Shown: one piece after another, positions 35,746-43,633 of the stretch
How positions within the stretch are numbered: the first letter of the stretch is position 1
Layout: every line of letters begins with the position of its first letter
From: Bradyrhizobium sp. 164
Lineage (GTDB): Bacteria > Pseudomonadota > Alphaproteobacteria > Rhizobiales > Xanthobacteraceae
Length of the DNA: 64,000 bases
Assembly (NCBI RefSeq): GCF_023073715.1
Contig: NZ_JADPKA010000018.1
Coordinates: 1 to 64,000 of the forward strand
Direction: 5' to 3'
Made by a program: the position numbers and the translations under genes
The notes under the pieces: generated by a model
What the model was told of the DNA's origin: nothing
Seen by the model: only the letters and a program-made list of their open reading frames with translations
The model's database searches: none

Positions 35746-36459
35746 TCAGATTCCTAAATATTTATGCTGAAGGTCCGGCGCGGCCATCAGCTCGTCGGAG
35801 GTGCCGCTCCAGACCGTCTTGCCGCGCTCGATGATGGAGTGGCGGTCGCAGATGCGGGCGAGGTGATCGACATTCTTGTCGACCACCAGGATCGACTGTC
35901 CGCGGCTCTTGAGCAGCGACAGGCAGTTCCAGATCTCTTCGCGAATCAGCGGCGCGAGGCCTTCGGTCGCTTCATCCAGAATCAGAAGCTTCGGGTTGGT
36001 CATCAGTGCGCGCCCGATGGCGAGCATCTGCTGCTCTCCGCCGGAGAGCTGGTTGCCCATGTTGGAGGCACGCTCGGCGAGGCGCGGAAACAGCACGTAG
36101 ATCGCGGCCAGCGTCCAGGGATTGGGGCTAGCGAAACGATCGGCGGCGGCGGCTAAGAGATTTTCGCGCACGGTGAGGTTCGGGAAGATCTGACGTCCCT
36201 CCGGCACGATGCCGACGCCGAGCTGGGCGATCCGGTATGACGGAAGCTGCCGCACCTCGACGCCCGCGAAACGGATGCTGCCTGCGCGCGCCGGCGTCAG
36301 GCCCATGATGGAGCGGATGGTGGTGGTCTTGCCCATGCCGTTGCGGCCCATCAGCGAGACCATCTCGCCCGGTTTGATCGACAGCGACAGGCCGAACAGC
36401 ACCTGGGACAGGCCGTAGCAGGTCTCGATGCCCTCGACGTCCAGCAGCGTGTCAGCCAT
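35746..36459 (-). CDS. livF: Branched-chain/aromatic-type ABC transporter ATPase LivF
   Basis: The 237-residue ATPase has Walker A GRNGMGKTTTIR, the Q-loop near IVPEGRQIF, the signature LSGGEQQMLAIGRAL, Walker B KLLILDEATEGLAP and the C-terminal DLQHKYLGI of the LivF group. LivF works with LivG on a LivH/LivM channel. Its start overlaps the livG stop by 8 bases. It ends the livH-livM-livG-livF operon on the minus strand. Confidence 0.9.
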   Translation of the reverse strand: MADTLLDVEGIETCYGLSQVLFGLSLSIKPGEMVSLMGRNGMGKTTTIRSIMGLTPARAGSIRFAGVEVRQLPSYRIAQLGVGIVPEGRQIFPNLTVRENLLAAAADRFASPNPWTLAAIYVLFPRLAERASNMGNQLSGGEQQMLAIGRALMTNPKLLILDEATEGLAPLIREEIWNCLSLLKSRGQSILVVDKNVDHLARICDRHSIIERGKTVWSGTSDELMAAPDLQHKYLGI

Positions 36460-37219
36460 GATGCGTCACCACATGCTGATCGCCGAGATAGGCGCGCTTG
36501 ACGTCCTCGTTCTGGCGGATCGCGGCCGGATCGCCGGAGGCGATGACGCGGCCATAAACCAGCACCGAAATCCGGTCGGCGAGCGCGAACACCGCCGGCA
36601 TGTCGTGCTCGACGAGCACGATCGAGACCTCTTTGCGCAGCTCCTGGAGCAACTTCACCATGCGCTGCGATTCGGTGACGCCGAGACCTGCCATCGGCTC
36701 GTCGAGCAGCAGGAGCTTCGGCTTGCTCGCGAGCGCAACCGCGAGCTCGAGCTCGCGCCGCTCGCCATGGCTGAGCCTGGACACCACGACATCGGCGCGG
36801 TGCAACAGGCCGACGCGATCGAGCGCTGCATGGGCGGCATCGCGCAGGCCCTTCTCCTTGCGCGCATTGGCGAAGAAGCGGAACGACGTACCGGCATGCG
36901 CTTGGGCTGCCAGGGCGACATTATCGGCGGCGGTGAAGTCGAGCAGCAGCGAGGTGATCTGGAACGAACGGGCGAGGCCCAGCGCGCAGCGGCGATAGGC
37001 CGGCAGATAGGTGATGTCCCGCCCCGCCAGCGACACGCTGCCGGAATGCGGTTCGAGGTGCCCCGTGAGCTGGCTGATCAGCGTGGTCTTGCCGGCACCG
37101 TTCGGGCCGATAATGGCGTGCAACTCGCCGCTAGCGACCTCGAGCGAGACGTTGTCGGTCGCGATGATGCCGCCGAAGCGGCGCACCAGCTTTTCGACGC
37201 GGAGCAGGGGTTCAGCCAC
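36452..37219 (-). CDS. livG: Branched-chain/aromatic-type ABC transporter ATPase LivG
   Basis: The 255-residue ATPase has Walker A GPNGAGKTTLISQLTG, the LivG-type LGLARSFQITSLL Q-loop, the signature LSHGERRELELAVAL and Walker B KLLLLDEPMAGL. It overlaps livM (8 bases) and livF (8 bases). The substrate class cannot be told from ATPases; the location beside the box and Rieske genes and a BoxR-like site before livH suggest an aromatic acid. Confidence 0.9.
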   Translation of the reverse strand: MAEPLLRVEKLVRRFGGIIATDNVSLEVASGELHAIIGPNGAGKTTLISQLTGHLEPHSGSVSLAGRDITYLPAYRRCALGLARSFQITSLLLDFTAADNVALAAQAHAGTSFRFFANARKEKGLRDAAHAALDRVGLLHRADVVVSRLSHGERRELELAVALASKPKLLLLDEPMAGLGVTESQRMVKLLQELRKEVSIVLVEHDMPAVFALADRISVLVYGRVIASGDPAAIRQNEDVKRAYLGDQHVVTHHG

Positions 37220-38156
37220 GGCCAGCCCTCCCGAGCGCGCCCATGATGCCGCCGCGGCCGAACAGGACGATGAGCAGCAAGAGCGGGCCCATGATCAGCG
37301 CCCAATATTCGGTGATCTGCGACAAGAACTCTTCCAGCAGCAGGAACACCACCGCGCCCATGATCGGACCGAACAGCGTGCCCATGCCCCCCAGGATCAC
37401 CATCACCATGAGATCGCCGGAGCGGGTCCAGTACATCACGGCGGGACTGACGAAATCGGTGTTATTGGCGAGCAGCGCGCCGGCAAGGCCGCACATGGTG
37501 CCTGATATGACGAAGCAGACGAGCTGGTAGCGCTTGGCGGCGAAGCCGATCGCCTGCATGCGCTGCTCGTTGGAGCGCAGGCCCTGCACGACGAGGCCGA
37601 AGCGCGAATTGACGATGCGCCAGATCAGGAAAATGACACCGAGCAGGCAGGCGAGGCAGAGATAATAGAACTGCATGCGGTCGCCGAGATTGATCAGTCC
37701 GGAGAAGTCGCTGCGCTTGTAAACGGTGAGACCGTCGTCGCCGCCGTAGCGCGCCAGGCCCGAGGCGACGTAATAGGCCATCTGCGCGAAGGCCAGCGTG
37801 ATCATGATGAAATAGACGCCGCGCGTGCGCAAAGAGAGCGCGCCGATCACCAGCGCGTAAGTCGCGGAGGCCGCAAGCGCGACGGGAAACTGGATGAAGC
37901 CGCTTCCGACGCCCTCCTGCGCGAGCATCCCGACTGCGTAGCCGCCGATGCCGAGATAGGCAGCGTGACCAAAACTCATCATGCCGCCGAAGCCCATGAT
38001 GAGATTGAGGCTCGCCGCCGCCAGCGCCAAGATGATGATACGGGTGAACAGCGTCAGGATGAAGATGTTGCCGGTCAGGTGCGAATAGAGCGGCAGCAGC
38101 ACGAGGCCCGCCAGCATCAGGGCCGTCACGGCTTTGCTCACACTGAAAGCCTTCAT
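37212..38156 (-). CDS. livM: Liv-type ABC transporter permease LivM
   Basis: From MKAFSVSKAVTALMLAG (314 residues) the permease has about nine membrane segments, with FGGMMSFGHAAYLGIGGYAVGML and the cytoplasmic SNEQRMQAIGFAAKRYQLVCFV coupling loop of LivM. The start overlaps the livH stop by four bases (ATGA). The frame upstream of 38156 is not part of the gene. Confidence 0.9.
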   Translation of the reverse strand: MKAFSVSKAVTALMLAGLVLLPLYSHLTGNIFILTLFTRIIILALAAASLNLIMGFGGMMSFGHAAYLGIGGYAVGMLAQEGVGSGFIQFPVALAASATYALVIGALSLRTRGVYFIMITLAFAQMAYYVASGLARYGGDDGLTVYKRSDFSGLINLGDRMQFYYLCLACLLGVIFLIWRIVNSRFGLVVQGLRSNEQRMQAIGFAAKRYQLVCFVISGTMCGLAGALLANNTDFVSPAVMYWTRSGDLMVMVILGGMGTLFGPIMGAVVFLLLEEFLSQITEYWALIMGPLLLLIVLFGRGGIMGALGRAGRG

Positions 38157-39070
38157 CGACGATTGGCCGGAAACAGCCCCTCCGGCCGCACCACCAGCAC
38201 GATCGCCATTAGGAGATAGATCAGCATGGACGACAGCGCGGGCGCGGCAGTGGAGGCCGCGGCGCCGCTCAGCACCTGCCGGAGCAGGTTCGGCAGGAAA
38301 GCGCGGCCGAGCGTGTCGATCATGCCGACGAAGATTGCGGCCAGGAACGCGCCGCGGATCGAGCCAATGCCGCCGATCACGATGATGACGAAGGCGAGGA
38401 TCAGGATGTTCTCGCCCATGCCGATCTGCACGGTGAGGATCGGCGCCTGCATCAGACCGGCAAGGCCTGCGAGCGCGGCACCTAAGCCAAAAACCAGCGT
38501 GTAGAGCAGCTTGATGTTGATGCCGAGCGCGCCGATCATCTCGCGGTTGGAGGCCCCGGCCCGGATCAGCATGCCGATGCGGGTGCGCATCACGCCGAGA
38601 TAGAGCAAAAGCGCGACCAGCAGCGCGACCGCGATGATGGCGAGGCGATAGGCGGGATAATGAATGCCGGGCAGGATCGGGACCGGCACGGTGAGCCAGG
38701 CCGGCAGCGGCAACGCCAGGCCGGCCGGGCCCCAGATCAGCCGCACGGCTTCGTTGAAGAACAGAATCAGGCCGAAGGTCGCGAGCACGTGGTCGAGATG
38801 GTCTCGCCCGTAGAGATGCCGCAGCGCAGTCATCTCGAGCACGATGCCGAGCACGAGGGTTGCGCCAAGCGCCATCAGCGCACCGAGCAGGAAGCTGCCG
38901 GTCCACGCGGCGAAGGTCGCGGCGAAATAGGCGCCCATCATGTAGAGCGAGCCGTGCGCGAGGTTGACGAGATCCATGATCCCGAACACCAGCGTCAGGC
39001 CGGCGGCGAGCAGGAACAGCAGCAGGCCGAACTGCAATCCGTTCAAGAACTGTTCGACGACGAGCAGCAT
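38153..39070 (-). CDS. livH: Liv-type ABC transporter permease LivH
   Basis: The 305-residue permease (start MLLVVEQFLNG at 39070; a GTG at 39100 would add ten residues) has about eight membrane helices and the LivH motifs GLTLVFGIMDLVNLAHGSLYMMGAY and IRAGASNREMIGALGINIKLLY. It leads the livHMGF operon, which lacks a periplasmic binding protein. A TGCA-N6-TGCA site lies about 140 bases upstream. Confidence 0.9.
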   Translation of the reverse strand: MLLVVEQFLNGLQFGLLLFLLAAGLTLVFGIMDLVNLAHGSLYMMGAYFAATFAAWTGSFLLGALMALGATLVLGIVLEMTALRHLYGRDHLDHVLATFGLILFFNEAVRLIWGPAGLALPLPAWLTVPVPILPGIHYPAYRLAIIAVALLVALLLYLGVMRTRIGMLIRAGASNREMIGALGINIKLLYTLVFGLGAALAGLAGLMQAPILTVQIGMGENILILAFVIIVIGGIGSIRGAFLAAIFVGMIDTLGRAFLPNLLRQVLSGAAASTAAPALSSMLIYLLMAIVLVVRPEGLFPANRR

Positions 39071-39374
39071 CAAGACTCTTTCAGGCGCACGCAGTGTCAC
39101 GCCGATGTTCGAACACGGTCGCCATCAGTGAAAGAGCTCCCCCTGCCTGTTCAAGGCCGAAAAATGGGTAATGGCAGTATCGTTCCGAGGCAAGTGCGAT
39201 TTGACACCAAACATGCACTTTGTTGCATCCCGGCGCCACGCGGCCGACACCTGCTTTGCAATGCAAGAAGATTGCCGCGCGGTATGGGGCAACCTGCCGC
39301 ACCCAAACGGTCACCCTCCCCCAGGCAAGCCGAGGGAGGGTGGAATGTCGTTGAAGCTTTAGCGAGAGATGCGT
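39071..39374. other. livH upstream region
   Basis: This 304-base region between livH and the luxI-coupled small gene contains the BoxR-like site at 39213-39228 and a GC-rich hairpin ACCCTCCC/GGGAGGGT at 39313-39341. The hairpin could end the quorum-sensing transcript. No gene was found. Confidence 0.5.
39213..39228. promoter_or_regulatory. Putative BoxR operator upstream of livH
   Basis: ATGCACTTTGTTGCAT contains TGCA-N6-TGCA with inverted symmetry. It matches 15 of 16 bases with the site at 26482-26497 before boxC. It lies about 140 bases upstream of livH. Confidence 0.65.
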
Positions 39375-39593
39375 CTAGTGCGACGTCATCTGGTGGGGAA
39401 GGTCGTCCGGTTCAGCGAGCACGCTATTCACCGTCGAGGCCTCCAGCGCTGCCATCCTGAACAGATAGGCCAGCGTCGTCAGTCCGGCATCGTCCGCCAT
39501 CTGCGCGAGCTCGAGCGCCATGTCGGACATGTAACCGAGATTCTCGTCCTCGATCTGCGCCATGATCTGGCTGTCCCGCATCATGTTCGACAT
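39375..39593 (-). CDS. Small protein coupled to luxI (72 codons)
   Basis: ATG at 39593 begins one base after the luxI stop (TGA at 39595-39597), so the two are translationally coupled. The 72-residue product (MSNMMRDSQIMAQIEDENLGYMSDMALELAQMADDAGLTT..) is acidic, Met-rich and probably helical, with no signal peptide or recognised domain. A longer frame starting at 39647 would overlap luxI. Its position suggests a function tied to signal production, but this is untested. Confidence 0.65.
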   Translation of the reverse strand: MSNMMRDSQIMAQIEDENLGYMSDMALELAQMADDAGLTTLAYLFRMAALEASTVNSVLAEPDDLPHQMTSH

Positions 39594-39594
39594 C

Positions 39595-40254
39595 TCAAGC
39601 GCTCTTTCGTTGCGCGGCAGCGACGCCGCGGAGGTTAGCACGGGCAATACAGTCGATCCGCGGACCGTCCTGCTGGACGATGCTCGTCATTCCGATACGG
39701 TCGCGCACGATATCGAGCGACCCCTGACTGACCTCGATCGTTGCAGCCATGGTCCAGGAATTTTCCATCAGCGCCGGCAATCCCAGCGGTGTCACGATGA
39801 ATCCGATGTCGTTGAAGCGCGGCAACCACCACGTCTCCATGACGAGACAGAGACGCTCGATGCCCTGATCGAGACAGAACTCCTGCGCAGCCGCCATCAA
39901 TTGCAGATTGAAGGCGCCGTCGCGGCGCTCCCGTGACACGAAGAAGCGCGACCACTCCCAGACCAGCGGGTCCGACGGGCATCCGCGCACGGCCGCGAGA
40001 TGCGGGAAGACTTCGCTCATCATTGTCGGTCTGGCGGTGGGATACAGGCGGAAGCTGCCGAGCACCCGGCGGTTTTCGAGAGCCAGCAGGTAGACCGCAT
40101 CGTCATTGTCGTAGCTATCGATCTCGCGGCCGTCGGGCTTGCGTAGCGACTCCCATTTCCGCTCCTCGACAAAAATCTCGTGACGGACCCGAAAATACTG
40201 TTCGAGAACGTCCTCGTTGAGGTGCCGATTGGCGGCAGAAATCACATGAATCAT
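39595..40254 (-). CDS. bjaI: LuxI-family acyl-homoserine lactone synthase (BjaI/BraI-like)
   Basis: The 219-residue synthase has the conserved LuxI positions Arg24, Phe28, Trp34 (FRVRHEIFVEERKWE), Asp46/Asp49, Arg69 in SFRLYP, and Glu100/Arg103 in VWEWSRFF. From memory it is close to BjaI (isovaleryl-HSL) and BraI (cinnamoyl-HSL) of Bradyrhizobium, a LuxI group that uses acyl-CoA rather than acyl-ACP. Which acid it uses cannot be told here. It lies 84 bases after luxR, with a lux-box-like palindrome between. Confidence 0.88.
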   Translation of the reverse strand: MIHVISAANRHLNEDVLEQYFRVRHEIFVEERKWESLRKPDGREIDSYDNDDAVYLLALENRRVLGSFRLYPTARPTMMSEVFPHLAAVRGCPSDPLVWEWSRFFVSRERRDGAFNLQLMAAAQEFCLDQGIERLCLVMETWWLPRFNDIGFIVTPLGLPALMENSWTMAATIEVSQGSLDIVRDRIGMTSIVQQDGPRIDCIARANLRGVAAAQRKSA

Positions 40255-40306
40255 GCACTCCCCCTGGCTCGAAATGAAGGGAGCCTCAGCGAAAAAGGCA
40301 AAGTCG

Positions 40307-40328
40307 ACTATTGGGAAATTTCCCAGTA
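40307..40328. promoter_or_regulatory. lux-box-like palindrome upstream of luxI
   Basis: The half-sites CTATTGGGAAA (40307-40317) and TTTCCCAGTAG (40318-40328) are reverse complements except for one position. The centre lies about 63 bases upstream of the luxI start and 21 bases past the luxR stop. Confidence 0.75.
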
Positions 40329-40338
40329 GGCGAGGATT

Positions 40339-41067
40339 TCAGGGATTGATGATTCTGTGGCGGATCGCGATCGCGACCGCATGCGTCCGGTTGACGGCGC
40401 CGAGCTTGCGCGCGGCAGTTGCAAGATGCTCTTCCGCAGTGCGTTGCGTGATGTGCAGGATCTCGCCGATCTCCCAGGCGGACTTGCCTTGCGACGCCCA
40501 GGCAATCACCTCGCGCTCGCGCGGGGTCAGGCGCATCGACGGATGCGGCGCCGGATCGAGCAGACGGCGAATGTGATCGAAGCCGTACATCCCGATCAGG
40601 TGCAGCGCCGGCTTGCTGCGCGCATTGAGATCGAGGTGGACGCCACCGAGCGAGACGCCGGCCTCATAGCCGGTCAAGCCGTGGATCGGCACGACGAAGC
40701 CGCGCGACATGCGGAAATCGGCGGCGCGCCGCATCACCTCCACCGCACCCGGCTCCAGCTCCGGATCATACGGCGCCTCAGACCACTCGAAAGGATTCAC
40801 CGTCTGCCGGCATTTGCGGATCACGGGGTCGACACGGTCGTAACTCTTTTGGACATAGAGGTTGAACCACTCCGCCGGCCATTTCTTGGCGAGCACCATC
40901 TGGGAAAAGCGCTGATCGGGATTCGGCAAGCCCGTTACGATGATATGTTCGAAACCGTATCGGCTGAACGCGGTCGCAAGCGCGTCCATGGCGTCCGGAA
41001 CTTTGGTATAGGCTTCCAAGCCTTCGATGAAGTCGAGCGCCTCCCGACCATAGTCTACGGCGGACAT
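40339..41067 (-). CDS. bjaR: LuxR-family quorum-sensing regulator (BjaR/BraR-like)
   Basis: The 242-residue protein has an autoinducer-binding domain (about 20-160, with WFNLYVQKSYDRVDPVI and the conserved Trp/Tyr/Asp pattern) and a C-terminal LuxR helix-turn-helix (about 178-240, LTPREREVIAWASQGKSAWEIGEILHITQRTAEEHLATAARKLG). It probably binds the signal made by the adjacent LuxI and acts at the palindrome before luxI. It lies upstream of luxI on the same strand. Confidence 0.9.
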   Translation of the reverse strand: MSAVDYGREALDFIEGLEAYTKVPDAMDALATAFSRYGFEHIIVTGLPNPDQRFSQMVLAKKWPAEWFNLYVQKSYDRVDPVIRKCRQTVNPFEWSEAPYDPELEPGAVEVMRRAADFRMSRGFVVPIHGLTGYEAGVSLGGVHLDLNARSKPALHLIGMYGFDHIRRLLDPAPHPSMRLTPREREVIAWASQGKSAWEIGEILHITQRTAEEHLATAARKLGAVNRTHAVAIAIRHRIINP

Positions 41068-41233
41068 CAGTGCGTTTCCTGACTCTCGCCCCGCCGTATA
41101 GCACGCATTGGGGAGCTGCCTCAGGTCGCCGTGGCCGTAGTTTACCGGTGCTCATCCGCTCCGAAGACTTAATCTACTTGTGGCAGAAATGACGTCACGA
41201 TACACCTGAAGCGTACGAAGCGGGAAAACCACG

Positions 41234-41410
41234 ATGGAAGACGAGGACATCGCTCTCAACAGCGTGCTCGGCCTGGAATTGAACCGCGTGTTTTTCGCCG
41301 TCCGCCAAACGGCAAACAAGCAAAAGATCATCGAGTTCGCGCGCGAGGTGCTGCAAAGCGAGCGCGCCGAGCTGGCGAACAGCCTCTTGCCCGAGGGCCC
41401 GGCGGGTTAG
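41234..41410 (+). CDS. Small ORF divergent from luxR (58 residues)
   Basis: The frame starts at ATG 41234 and ends at TAG 41410. The product (MEDEDIALNSVLGLELNRVF..) is charged and probably helical, with no membrane segment. It is divergent from luxR across about 165 bases. I do not recognise it; it may be a small cytoplasmic protein or chance. Confidence 0.45.
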   Translation: MEDEDIALNSVLGLELNRVFFAVRQTANKQKIIEFAREVLQSERAELANSLLPEGPAG

Positions 41411-41627
41411 CCAACGCAGTTGCAGCTTCACGCGCCCCGCTTCCATTTGAACGCGCTGATTTCCGTCGAAACGATCCGACTGTTGCCGTCTCCCCTCCCG
41501 AGCGGGAAGCCTAAGGACCCGAGAGCAACTTGCCTCCTCCGCCCATGTTGACAGACACTTGCCGCTGGATGACATCTCGGCTCTCGTGAGATGATCGAGA
41601 TCACGATCATCCTTCGGACGCCCGGAC

Positions 41628-42566
41628 ATGATGACGCTGCGCCAGGTTGAAGTGATACGTGCCGTGATGGTGACGGGCACCATCGGCGGCGCGGCGAAGC
41701 TGCTCAACGTCTCGGCACCGGGGATCAGCCGCCTCGTCAAATACACCGAGCGCTCGCTCGGCATCCGCTTCTTCCAGCGCCAGAACGGGCGCTATTTCCC
41801 GACGCCGGAAGCCGAGAACATCTTCGAGCAGATCAACGGCGTCTACAAGAAGGTCGACGACCTCTCCGAGATCATCTCCAAGATCGGCCGCGGCGGATTG
41901 TCGGAGCTGCGCATCGGCTCGGTGCCGAGCATCTCGCAGGTGATGGTGCCGCGCGCGATCGAGCGCGTCCGCCGCCGCTATCCGGACCTCGGCATCGACA
42001 TCAACATCCTCAAGCTCGAGGAAGCCATCGATTATCTGATGCTCGGCCGCGGCGAGTGCGTGGCGATGAGCTACCGACTGGAACATTCAGGGCTCGACCT
42101 CATGCCGCTCGCCTCGGGCGAGCTCTATTGCATCGTGCCGCCGGGACATGAGCTCGCCGGCCGCAAGCAGGTCTCTGCCGCCGAGATCACCCGCTATCCG
42201 CTGATCGGGATCGATCCGAACGACCCTTACGGACGGATCATGGCCGAGATCTTTGCGCGCAACCGGCTCGACTACAACATCACCATCCGCGCGCGCTTCG
42301 GCACCACGGTCTGCGCCCTGGTCAAGGCGGGGCTCGGCATCGCCATCATCGACCAGTTCACGGTGGCCCATGGCGGCTATCCCGGAATCGAGCTCTTGAA
42401 GATCACCGAGCCGACGCGGTTCGACACCTATATCGCGGTGAAGCGCGGCGCGCCGCTGTCGCTCCATGCCGAGTATTTCATCGATGCCCTGCGCGCCGAG
42501 ATGCGCGCGGTCGAGCCGTCCCGCGGCAACGGCAAGGCCGTTTCGGCACGCGGGCGGAAGAAATAA
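41628..42566 (+). CDS. LysR-type regulator of the shikimate operon
   Basis: The 312-residue regulator has the N-terminal LysR helix-turn-helix (about 2-60, MTLRQVEVIRAVMVTGTIGGAAKLLNVSAPGISRLV) and a periplasmic-binding-protein-like effector domain (about 95-295). It is the first gene of a same-strand set with a quinate/shikimate dehydrogenase, a Liv-type importer and a dehydroshikimate dehydratase, so shikimate or quinate is the likely inducer. A TAACATTATGTTA palindrome overlaps its stop codon, upstream of the next gene. Confidence 0.88.
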   Translation: MMTLRQVEVIRAVMVTGTIGGAAKLLNVSAPGISRLVKYTERSLGIRFFQRQNGRYFPTPEAENIFEQINGVYKKVDDLSEIISKIGRGGLSELRIGSVPSISQVMVPRAIERVRRRYPDLGIDINILKLEEAIDYLMLGRGECVAMSYRLEHSGLDLMPLASGELYCIVPPGHELAGRKQVSAAEITRYPLIGIDPNDPYGRIMAEIFARNRLDYNITIRARFGTTVCALVKAGLGIAIIDQFTVAHGGYPGIELLKITEPTRFDTYIAVKRGAPLSLHAEYFIDALRAEMRAVEPSRGNGKAVSARGRKK

Positions 42567-42576
42567 CATTATGTTA
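42564..42576. promoter_or_regulatory. LysR-box-like palindrome before the aroE-type gene
   Basis: TAACATTATGTTA is a perfect 13-base palindrome with the T-N11-A form of LysR sites. Further on, TGTTAGG occurs at 42572-42578 and again at 42602-42608, exactly 30 bases apart (about three helical turns). This suits a tetramer-bound control region for the shikimate operon. Confidence 0.6.
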
Positions 42577-42698
42577 GGTTTACCGGATAAAAGGGTAATT
42601 GTGTTAGGCAGGGGAAAGGCTATCGTCGCGGCTGGAATTGCGCGGATTTCCCCGCTAATGGCCGGGCCCGGACGCTCCCAACGAGACGATAGCGAACC

Positions 42699-43577
42699 AT
42701 GTCGAAGCGCGAACACGCCGCCAGCAGGAAGCTTCTCACCGGCCTGATCGGCGCGCCGATCGCGCATTCCGCGTCCCCCGCCATGCATGAGCGCGCCGCC
42801 GAGGCGCTCGGCCTGCGCGGCCACTACCAGCTCATCGAAGTGGCCGGTGCCGATGCGGCCGGGCTCCGCATGATGCTCGAAGGCGTGCGCCGGCTCGGCT
42901 TTGCCGGCGTCAATGTGACCTATCCTTATAAGGAAGCGGTGGTCCCACTGCTCGATGCGCTGGCGCCGGACGCTGCCGCCATGGGCGCGGTCAACACCGT
43001 CGTCGTCAGGGACGGCCAGCTGACCGGCCACAACACCGACACTACAGGCTTTGCGCGTGCGGTGGCCCCGCTGCTGGCGCCATCAGCCAACTCCGTTGCC
43101 GTGATCGGCGCAGGCGGCGTCGGCAAGGCGATCGCGTTTGCGCTGGCGGGCCTGGAGGTGACCGATATCCGCATCTTCGACAGCGAGCCGGCGCGCGCCG
43201 AGAAACTCGCCTCGCTGCTTGCCAGGCAGGGCCGCGCGAGGGTGGCCGGAAACGTCGAGGACGCACTCGATGGTGCAACCGGTCTCGTCAATGGCACGCC
43301 GGTCGGCATGCTGCCGAACCGAGACACCCCGGTGCCGGCGGCGCTGCTCAGGGCAGACCTGTGGGTCGCCGATGCCGTCTATTCGCCGCTGATCACGCCG
43401 CTGCTTGCCGCAGCGCGACAGAAAGGCGCTCTGATCATGACCGGGCGGGAGCTTGCGATCTATCAGGCCGCCGACGCCTTTGAACTGTTCACCGGCCTTG
43501 CTCCATCGACCGAGATCATGGGAGAGGCTTTTGATGCCGTGATGGCTGCGCGCACCGCCGCCTATCAGGCAGCTTGA
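42699..43577 (+). CDS. Quinate/shikimate dehydrogenase (catabolic AroE-type)
   Basis: The 292-residue enzyme has the AroE layout: substrate domain GAPIAHSASPAMHE and GVNVTYPYK (catalytic Lys78), Asp114 in TGHNTDTTGF, and a Rossmann GAGGVG (138-142) followed by Asp161 in RIFDSEP, a residue that favours NAD over NADP. This, with the TYPYK form, fits catabolic shikimate/quinate dehydrogenases rather than the biosynthetic AroE. The neighbours are a Liv-type importer and a 3-dehydroshikimate dehydratase. It would oxidise shikimate to 3-dehydroshikimate (and quinate to 3-dehydroquinate). Confidence 0.85.
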   Translation: MSKREHAASRKLLTGLIGAPIAHSASPAMHERAAEALGLRGHYQLIEVAGADAAGLRMMLEGVRRLGFAGVNVTYPYKEAVVPLLDALAPDAAAMGAVNTVVVRDGQLTGHNTDTTGFARAVAPLLAPSANSVAVIGAGGVGKAIAFALAGLEVTDIRIFDSEPARAEKLASLLARQGRARVAGNVEDALDGATGLVNGTPVGMLPNRDTPVPAALLRADLWVADAVYSPLITPLLAAARQKGALIMTGRELAIYQAADAFELFTGLAPSTEIMGEAFDAVMAARTAAYQAA

Positions 43578-43633
43578 GACGAAGCGGCCGGGCACAAGGC
43601 CGCTTGCAAGATTTGAAACGGGAGGAGAGGACG

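Noticed and set aside
39313..39341. Intrinsic terminator of the luxR-luxI transcript
   Set aside because: The stem is good but no T-run follows on the minus strand; it is noted only as a hairpin in the livH upstream region.
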